Shown: one piece after another, positions 1 to 5,294 of the stretch
How the letters are laid out: every line of letters begins with the position of its first letter
How positions within the stretch are numbered: position 1 is the stretch's first letter
Assembly: GCA_016933355.1 (NCBI GenBank)
Contig: JAFGBC010000187.1
Coordinates: forward strand, 1 to 11,304
Direction: 5' to 3'
DNA length: 11,304 bases
Origin: Candidatus Aminicenantota bacterium
Lineage (GTDB): Bacteria; Acidobacteriota; Aminicenantia; Aminicenantales; JAFGBC01
Translations under genes and position numbers: made by a program
The notes under the pieces: model-generated
Told to the model about the DNA's origin: nothing
What the model saw: only the letters and a program-made list of their open reading frames with translations
Database searches by the model: none

Positions 1-1563
1 ATCGATTATGACACGGAATCCCTGAAGGGATTGGCCGAGTTCGCCCGGGAGGAGAACTGCGAGGTTGTTACGGCCAGCGACGGCATCACCGGCCTGGAGA
101 AGTTCAAGGCCGACCGGCCCGATCTGGTGATCATGGAGGCCATGCTCCCCAAGCTCCACGGGTTCGAGCTCTGTAAGAAGATCGCCTACGACTCGAGCAA
201 GAAGGTTCCGGTCATCATCGTGACCGGGATCTATCGCGAATCCGTCTACAAGTCCGAGGCCATCCGCTTCTACGGCGCGTCCGCCTTCTTCGAAAAGCCC
301 TGGAAGAAGGAAGACCTGCAGCCCGTCGTGCGCGACCTTCTGAAAGGGGGCGCACAGCCGTCCGCCGAACCGCCGCCCGCCGAGCCGGTCGGTCCTCCAG
401 TCGAGGCCGCCGAACCGCCTCCCCCCGCCGAGAAGAAGAAAAAAAAGGAGATAGAATCCGCCGACGAATGGGGAATCGTCCTCCCGGGCGACGATACCCG
501 GGCCGACGCCGCCGGAGAGGCCGATGCCGGCCCCGACGTCGAAGCCGAAATCGACACCATGCTGGAGAGCGCCCTGGCCGACCTCGGCCTGAAGGGCGGC
601 CATGAAGAAAAGCCCGAACGCCCCGAGGAGAAGGAGCGTCACAAGCCGCCCAAGGAAACGCCCGTCTTCTCGCCGCCCGCCGAGACGAAAGAGGAACCGG
701 CACCCCACGTCCGCGAAGAAGTCCATGCCGCGCCGAAGGCCGGAGCGGCTCCCTTCGGCGGGTTCATCGAGGAGCCCGAAACGAAGAAGTCGAAGGCGGG
801 TCTTTTCATCGGCATCGGAGCCGTCGTCGTCGCCGCTGCCGCGGTGTATCTCTTCGTCCTGAAGCCCAAGCCGAGCGCTCCGACACCGAGCGAGACCGCC
901 CAGCAGACGGAATCGGCCGCCGACGCCGGAGAAGCCCCGTCCACGGAAATACCCAGCGCCGCCGATATCCTGGGCACAGAGCAGTCGCCGGCCGCTTCGG
1001 AGCCCGCCTCGTCCGAGCCGCAGCCCGAGGCCAAGCCCGTCGAAACAAAGCCCGCGGAGACTAAGCCCGCCGCCAAGCCCCAGGCCGCGCCCTCCGGCGC
1101 GACCCGCACGCAGACGGGCGGCCGGACGTCGGACTCCCTCGCGCCGATCATGCCGGCCCAGACGCCCTCCCTCCAGATGCAAGAGCCCGCTCCGCCCCCG
1201 GCCAAAACCCCGGCCCAGAAACAGGAGCCGGTGCCCGAGACGCCGGTCGTCCGCAGGGCGCAGGAGGGCGACCTCATCCCGCTCGACCAGGTTGACGCCC
1301 AGCCGGTCACCGTCAAAACGGTGGCGGCCAGTTATCCCGAGATCGCCCGCCGCATGGGGGTGGAGGGGACGGTCGTCGTCAACGCCCTGATTTCGGAGAC
1401 CGGGGACGTGATCCAGACCCAGATCCTGAGAGGGATCCGGGGGACCTACGGCTTCGACCGCGCCGCCGAGACGGCGATCCGTCAATACAAGTTCCGTCCG
1501 GCCATGAAGGACGGCGCCCGCGTCAAAGTCTGGAAGCCCTTCAACGTCGTGTTTAGAAAGTAA
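1..1563 (+). CDS. Receiver (pseudo-receiver)-TM-TonB C-terminal fusion protein, 5' partial
   Basis: Predicted inner-membrane protein joining a cytoplasmic response-regulator receiver domain to a periplasmic TonB C-terminal domain. The frame is open to base 1, so the true start lies outside the window; the TTG at 31 is internal because it would remove receiver strand 1. Numbering visible residues from base 1: receiver about 1-115, with D2 but Tyr at position 3 of the usual acidic pair, Glu46 where the phospho-acceptor Asp should be (VIMEAMLP), T75 and K99 of the EKP motif conserved. Then comes a Pro/Ala/Glu linker with a lysine run, a helix of about 20 hydrophobic residues (267-287), a Pro/Ala/Lys-rich spacer with repeated KPxETKP units, and a TonB fold at about 435-520 (SYPEIARRMGVEG, FRPA). 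The transmembrane helix lacks the His that TonB uses with ExbB/ExbD. Domain calls are firm; the function is inferred. Confidence 0.9.
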   Translation: MDYDTESLKGLAEFAREENCEVVTASDGITGLEKFKADRPDLVIMEAMLPKLHGFELCKKIAYDSSKKVPVIIVTGIYRESVYKSEAIRFYGASAFFEKPWKKEDLQPVVRDLLKGGAQPSAEPPPAEPVGPPVEAAEPPPPAEKKKKKEIESADEWGIVLPGDDTRADAAGEADAGPDVEAEIDTMLESALADLGLKGGHEEKPERPEEKERHKPPKETPVFSPPAETKEEPAPHVREEVHAAPKAGAAPFGGFIEEPETKKSKAGLFIGIGAVVVAAAAVYLFVLKPKPSAPTPSETAQQTESAADAGEAPSTEIPSAADILGTEQSPAASEPASSEPQPEAKPVETKPAETKPAAKPQAAPSGATRTQTGGRTSDSLAPIMPAQTPSLQMQEPAPPPAKTPAQKQEPVPETPVVRRAQEGDLIPLDQVDAQPVTVKTVAASYPEIARRMGVEGTVVVNALISETGDVIQTQILRGIRGTYGFDRAAETAIRQYKFRPAMKDGARVKVWKPFNVVFRK

Positions 1564-1585
1564 CGAACGCCCCAAGGAGCCAACC

Positions 1586-1834
1586 ATGCCGCTGAACAAG
1601 GAGCAAGAGGACCTTTACAAGAAGACGATGGATGAAGTCAAGGGTCAGCTCGATGCGATCGACGCCCAGGTTGAGAAGGAGCTCCTCAAGGTCCGCGAGC
1701 GCCTGGCCGAGCTTCAGGAATCGAAGAAGTCCCTCAAGATGATCTATGACGGCGCCGCCAAGCTGCTCGGGCTGGAGATCGAACCCGAGGAGGACAAGAA
1801 GCCCTCCCCGACTTCAACCCTTCCCAAGATGTGA
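1586..1834 (+). CDS. Small coiled-coil hypothetical protein (82 aa)
   Basis: A short, highly charged protein without signal peptide or membrane segment, so presumably cytoplasmic. Residues about 3-60 are rich in Glu, Lys and Leu with heptad-like spacing, predicting one long coiled coil; the tail is Pro/Ser/Thr-rich. It begins at an ATG 22 bases after the preceding stop, with a strong ribosome binding site (AAGGAG, 1574-1579, six-base spacer), so it is translated as a real gene in one operon with the receiver-TonB gene. I do not recognise a named family. It might be a partner of the cytoplasmic half of the upstream protein, but only position supports that. Confidence 0.8.
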   Translation: MPLNKEQEDLYKKTMDEVKGQLDAIDAQVEKELLKVRERLAELQESKKSLKMIYDGAAKLLGLEIEPEEDKKPSPTSTLPKM

Positions 1835-2453
1835 GGCGCGGGCCCTGCCTCAGCCCCGTTCCGTCTTCGGCTCCCGGCGCGCGGCGCTCCGCGGAAGCCT
1901 CTGCCTGCTCGTCCTCTTCCTGACGGCCGCGCCCGCCGGCGCCCTGACGTTCGAGGCCGGGCTGATGGGCGCCTTCCGCACCGTCCGAAGCTCCGCCGTC
2001 CGCGACGTCTACGGCAACGGGTTCGTCGCCCTCCCCTCCCTCGCCGTCCGCGTCCGCGGCGGCCTTGCCGTCGGCCTGAGCTACGAGCTGGGCTATGACC
2101 GCTCCGGGAAGATCGGCCTCTACGAGGAAGCGGCGCGCCTCTCCGTCCACGGCTGGGAGATGTTCCTCCGCTGGGACGCAACCGGCAGGCCCGTCGCCCC
2201 CTACCTCAAGGCGGGGCTCGGCCGGTTCCGCTACGAACAGGACATCACAAGCGCCGCTCCTCTGTCCGAAAGGGCCGAGGGCCGGAAGACCGCGCCGCTT
2301 TTCGGCGCCGGCGCCCGCGTCCGGCTGAGCGAGCGGCTGTCGGGCCGGGCCGAGGTTCACTACGTTCCTCTCAAGGTCAAGCCCTTCGACGTCGAGGTCG
2401 ACCTGGGCGGCTGGCGGATCGGATTCGGCTTGGACTTCGCGTTCGTCCGCTGA
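1746..2453 (+). CDS. Probable outer-membrane beta-barrel protein (start uncertain)
   Basis: The translated frame has a clear signal peptide (arginines, then a core reading SLCLLVLFLTAAPAGA) followed by about 170 residues of alternating polar and hydrophobic strands rich in Gly, Tyr, Phe and Arg, ending in Phe-Ala-Phe-Val-Arg. This is the look of a small, roughly eight-stranded outer-membrane barrel; no specific family is recognised. The only ATG/GTG/TTG in the open frame is at 1746, which overlaps the previous gene by 89 bases, has no ribosome binding site and would place about 48 residues before the signal peptide. A CTG at 1845, eight bases after GAGG (1833-1836), would give a normal 33-residue signal peptide and is the better biological candidate. 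A frameshift from the GTG at 1831, overlapping the upstream stop, is another possibility. It is probably the third gene of the envelope operon. Confidence 0.7.
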   Translation: MTAPPSCSGWRSNPRRTRSPPRLQPFPRCEARALPQPRSVFGSRRAALRGSLCLLVLFLTAAPAGALTFEAGLMGAFRTVRSSAVRDVYGNGFVALPSLAVRVRGGLAVGLSYELGYDRSGKIGLYEEAARLSVHGWEMFLRWDATGRPVAPYLKAGLGRFRYEQDITSAAPLSERAEGRKTAPLFGAGARVRLSERLSGRAEVHYVPLKVKPFDVEVDLGGWRIGFGLDFAFVR

Positions 2454-2484
2454 ACCGCCTCGCGCACGAAGCGTCTCGGCAAAA

Positions 2485-2513
2485 TTGACAGGCTTATCGA
2501 GTTCTGGTATAAG
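2485..2513 (+). promoter_or_regulatory. Sigma-70-type promoter for the LysE-like gene
   Basis: TTGACA (2485-2490), a 17-base spacer and TATAAG (2508-2513), with TG at 2505-2506 giving an extended -10. Transcription should start near 2520, leaving a leader of roughly 20 bases that contains the ribosome binding site AAGGAG (2528-2533). It lies in an AT-richer gap between the barrel gene and the exporter gene, so the exporter is probably transcribed separately from the upstream operon. Confidence 0.8.
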
Positions 2514-2542
2514 GGGGCTCGTCTAACAAGGAGCAGAAACGC

Positions 2543-3178
2543 TTGGCGGGGATTATCATCGCAGTCGGGCTGGCGGTCGGTTTCATCTCCGCCATTCCGG
2601 TCGGCCCCGTCAACATCTACATCCTCTCCCAGACGCTGAAGCGGGGATTCCTCCACGGCTTCGCCGGAGCGCTGACGACGGCCGTCCTCGACTTCACCTG
2701 GTGCCTGATCGCCCTGATCGGGCTGTCCCAGATCACCGACCCCATGATGCGCTATCTCATCCCGATGAAGGCCTTGGCGTCGTTCGTCCTCATTTTGCTG
2801 AGCGTTCGGCTCTACCTGCAGGCGCAGACCTTCACCCGGCCCGCGACGGCCGCGGACCTGCCGCCCCTCTCGCCCAAGCCGATCCTGGGCGTCATCCTCC
2901 TCTATATATCGAACCCGACCATCTACATCTTCTGGCTCGGCGTCGCCGGAATGACGATGGCCCACGAGTGGCTCCACATGACCAACAACGGCTGGCGGCC
3001 GGTCGTCTTCTCGATCTCCGTCGGCCTGGGCGCCATCGTCTGGTATTTCTCTCTCCTGCGCTTCGTCGCCAAGCACCACCTTTTGTTCCAGCCCAAGACC
3101 TTCCGGCGGATCTTCTTGGGCCTCGCCCTCATGCTCTCCGGGTTCGCGGCCTATACGATCGCCACGATCTTCATCTGA
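2543..3178 (+). CDS. LysE/RhtB-family exporter (amino acid or small metabolite efflux)
   Basis: A 211-residue inner-membrane protein with about six hydrophobic helices (roughly residues 2-22, 38-60, 70-92, 113-135, 152-172, 189-210), the usual size and topology of the LysE/RhtB superfamily. Near the N-terminus it has the signature GFISAIPVGPVNIYIL followed by a TLKRG turn, matching the PGP-containing first loop of these exporters. Members export amino acids such as lysine, threonine or homoserine lactone, driven by the proton gradient; the substrate here cannot be inferred. The TTG start is chosen because AAGGAG (2528-2533) lies nine bases upstream and the first helix begins immediately. It has its own promoter and is separated by 81 bases from the glycosidase operon, so a link to sugar metabolism is not supported. 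Confidence 0.88.
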   Translation: MAGIIIAVGLAVGFISAIPVGPVNIYILSQTLKRGFLHGFAGALTTAVLDFTWCLIALIGLSQITDPMMRYLIPMKALASFVLILLSVRLYLQAQTFTRPATAADLPPLSPKPILGVILLYISNPTIYIFWLGVAGMTMAHEWLHMTNNGWRPVVFSISVGLGAIVWYFSLLRFVAKHHLLFQPKTFRRIFLGLALMLSGFAAYTIATIFI

Positions 3179-3221
3179 CCGCCGCTTCCGGCCCCCCGGC
3201 CGCGCCCCAACGCCAACGGTT

Positions 3222-3251
3222 TTGATTCCGCGGCGCGGGCTGGGCTATAAT
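3222..3251 (+). promoter_or_regulatory. Sigma-70-type promoter of the glycosidase operon, probably giving a leaderless transcript
   Basis: A perfect -10 box TATAAT (3246-3251) is preceded at 18 bases by TTGATT (3222-3227), a fair -35 box. The ATG of the first operon gene is at 3260, only eight bases after the -10, so transcription should begin at or within a base or two of the start codon. No ribosome binding site can fit upstream of the ATG, which agrees with a leaderless mRNA. Confidence 0.7.
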
Positions 3252-3254
3252 GGC

Positions 3255-3266
3255 CGTCCATGGACG
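3255..3266. promoter_or_regulatory. 12-bp perfect palindrome at the predicted transcription start
   Basis: CGTCCATGGACG is a perfect inverted repeat centred on the ATG of the first operon gene and starting four bases after the -10 box. The position would suit a repressor operator or a short hairpin at the mRNA 5' end. A palindrome of this length is expected a few times by chance in 11 kb, so only its location makes it notable. Confidence 0.25.
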
Positions 3267-5284
3267 TGAAGGAGCATGTCTACGCCGACGACCCCGGTTG
3301 CGGACATCCCGATGTCCGGACCGACAGCGCCGGCACCGAGTACGGCTTCCTGGGCAACGGGCTGATCCAGGCCGCCGTCCAAATCTCCAGCGACCGAGCG
3401 GCCACGCCGCTCGGCCTTCTCCTGATGGACCCCGAGGTCCTGGGACCCAAGCGTTCGGCTCTGAGCCTCGACAAAGCGCGGGGCCTGACGGCGACGGCCG
3501 TGACGATCGTCGCGGGACGAACCCGCGTCGGACCGACGCACGGGCGGATCCGCGCCCGGTGGACCGAAGCCGGCGGCCTTCCAGCCTTCGAGGCGTCCTG
3601 GTCGGCCGGGGACTGGCGGGTGACCGAGGCGTTCCAGTGTCCCGACCGAAAGACCCCGCGGCTGATCCGGACGATTCGCGTCCGCAACGCGTCATCCGCC
3701 GGGCGCAGGCTGAGGGTCGAGACCGGGCTCCTTTCGAAAACGCTCGGCCGGACCCTCCGGGTCGGCGCTGGCGAAGAGCGCGTCCTCCTCGTCGCCTACG
3801 CGCTCGCCGGCCGCTCCCCCCGCCGGGAGGCCCGCTGCGCCTGGACGGACTCGGCCGTCCCAGCCCCGTCCGCCCTCCGCTACTGGAACGGAGCGGCACG
3901 GATCGCCTTTCATCACGCGCGGCTGGACCGTCTGCTCGCGGCCGCCCGGCATCAACTCCCCTCCGTCGTAGCCCGCTCGGGTAAGGTCGACGGGGGCATC
4001 TGGCAGTACAACCTGGAATGGGTCCGGGATCAGGCCCTGATGGCCGAAGCGCTCGTCTCCCTCGGATTCGCCTCCACGGGGCGGACCATGCTCGGCCGCA
4101 TTCTCGGAAGGTCGGTCTCCGCCGACGGGGCGACCTTCGATTCGGGCCGCCTCCGGCCGCCCGAGGAGAGCGAGTTCGACCAGAACGGCGTTCTTCTCTC
4201 GGCGTTGGACGCCTACGCCTCCTGGACGGGAGACCTCGCCTTCCTTCGGTCCTGGTGGCCGCGGATCCGGGCCCTCGCCGAATATCCTCTTCAACCCGCC
4301 TTCCGCGACCCGGCCTCGGGCCTCCTTCATAACCGGCGCGAATACTGGGAACGTCACGCGGCCCACGGCATCCGGGACGGGATGGAGCTGGCCCACCAGC
4401 TCTACGTCGCTCGCGGCTTGGGAAGCGCGGCCGGCATCGCCCGGCTCCTGGGCAAGTCGAAAGAGGCGGAACGCTGGCTTCGCGAGGGCTGGCGCCTGCG
4501 TCGGGCCGCATTCGGAGGCGGACGCTGCAGTCTCATCGACTCCGGCCGGCTCATCAAGCGGCGTCTGACGACCGGCGCCGTGCAGCGGGAAATCCGCCCC
4601 GGGCCGGACTCCGGTCTGGCGGCCGGGGTCCCGCTCTTCGCGCCCGGCCGCCATCGTCTCGATCCGGACACGTCTACGGCGCTGCCGATCGCGCTCGGCT
4701 TTCTGCCGGCGAGGGGCCGAATTGCCGCGCGAACCCTGGCCGACCTGGAGACGCTCTGGAACCAGCGCTGGACGGGCGGAGGCTACGGCCGCTATCATGT
4801 CAGCTCGGAGCCGGACGCGCCCGGCCCCTGGCCGTTCGCCTCGCTGTTCGTCGCGCGGGCCCTGTTCGAGGCGGGAGACGACCGCCGCGTCTGGCGCGTC
4901 CTCAACTGGCTGGAGCGCGTCCGGGGCGGCCGGGCGGGCGCCTGGTTCGAATTCTACGGGCCGCGGCCCGTCCCGCCCTGTCCCCAGGTCGGGATCGTGC
5001 CCTGGACCTGGGCCGAGATCGTCTTCCTCGTCGTGCGCCACATCCTCGGCGTTCGTCCCGGCCTCGACGGCCTCCTGCTCCGGCCGCGCCTCCCCGAAGG
5101 CCTCGACGGGGCCGAAGCCGAACTTCCGATGAGAGGCCGCGTCCTGAAGCTTCACCTGGAACGGACCGGCCGGGGATCGAGGCCGGCCTGCTGGGCGGAC
5201 GGGCGCCGGATCCCCTGGCCGGCCTCGGGCGTCTTCTGGCCTCATGCGGCCCGCGTCTCGGAGGTCAGGATCGCCTTGAAATAG
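3260..5284 (+). CDS. Six-hairpin (GH15-like fold) glycoside hydrolase, family unassigned
   Basis: A 674-residue protein without signal peptide, so cytoplasmic. The N-terminal 200 or so residues look like the beta-sandwich that precedes (alpha/alpha)6-barrel glycosidases (EYGFLGNG near the start). The barrel begins about 235 with WQYNLEWVRD (248-257), resembling the W-x-RD substrate-binding signature of GH15 glucoamylases, and includes EFDQNG (305-310) and WTWAEI (582-587), whose acidic residues are candidate catalytic groups. The C-terminus, about 595-674, has the GVRPGLDGLLLRPRLP pattern of the small beta domain closing GH65/GH94/GH78-type enzymes. It presumably hydrolyses or phosphorolyses a glycosidic bond; specificity and even CAZy family cannot be assigned by eye. 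It is the first gene of a four-gene operon, ten bases before the GH38 gene. ATG 3260 is chosen because it fits the -10 box and no other in-frame start suits. Confidence 0.85.
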   Translation: MDVKEHVYADDPGCGHPDVRTDSAGTEYGFLGNGLIQAAVQISSDRAATPLGLLLMDPEVLGPKRSALSLDKARGLTATAVTIVAGRTRVGPTHGRIRARWTEAGGLPAFEASWSAGDWRVTEAFQCPDRKTPRLIRTIRVRNASSAGRRLRVETGLLSKTLGRTLRVGAGEERVLLVAYALAGRSPRREARCAWTDSAVPAPSALRYWNGAARIAFHHARLDRLLAAARHQLPSVVARSGKVDGGIWQYNLEWVRDQALMAEALVSLGFASTGRTMLGRILGRSVSADGATFDSGRLRPPEESEFDQNGVLLSALDAYASWTGDLAFLRSWWPRIRALAEYPLQPAFRDPASGLLHNRREYWERHAAHGIRDGMELAHQLYVARGLGSAAGIARLLGKSKEAERWLREGWRLRRAAFGGGRCSLIDSGRLIKRRLTTGAVQREIRPGPDSGLAAGVPLFAPGRHRLDPDTSTALPIALGFLPARGRIAARTLADLETLWNQRWTGGGYGRYHVSSEPDAPGPWPFASLFVARALFEAGDDRRVWRVLNWLERVRGGRAGAWFEFYGPRPVPPCPQVGIVPWTWAEIVFLVVRHILGVRPGLDGLLLRPRLPEGLDGAEAELPMRGRVLKLHLERTGRGSRPACWADGRRIPWPASGVFWPHAARVSEVRIALK

Positions 5285-5294
5285 GAAACCGCCG

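Noticed and set aside
31..33. TTG at 31 as start of the receiver-TonB gene
   Set aside because: The frame is open to base 1 and the preceding residues (IDYD) match receiver strand 1 with its acidic residue, so the gene begins outside the window.
2493..2513. CTTAT/ATAAG inverted repeat within the LysE-type gene promoter as an operator
   Set aside because: Only five base pairs separated by 11 bases and largely explained by the -10 box itself.
3189..3202. Hairpin CGGCC-cccc-GGCCG after the LysE-type gene as a terminator
   Set aside because: The stem is only five base pairs and no T-run follows directly; such short GC inverted repeats are common here.
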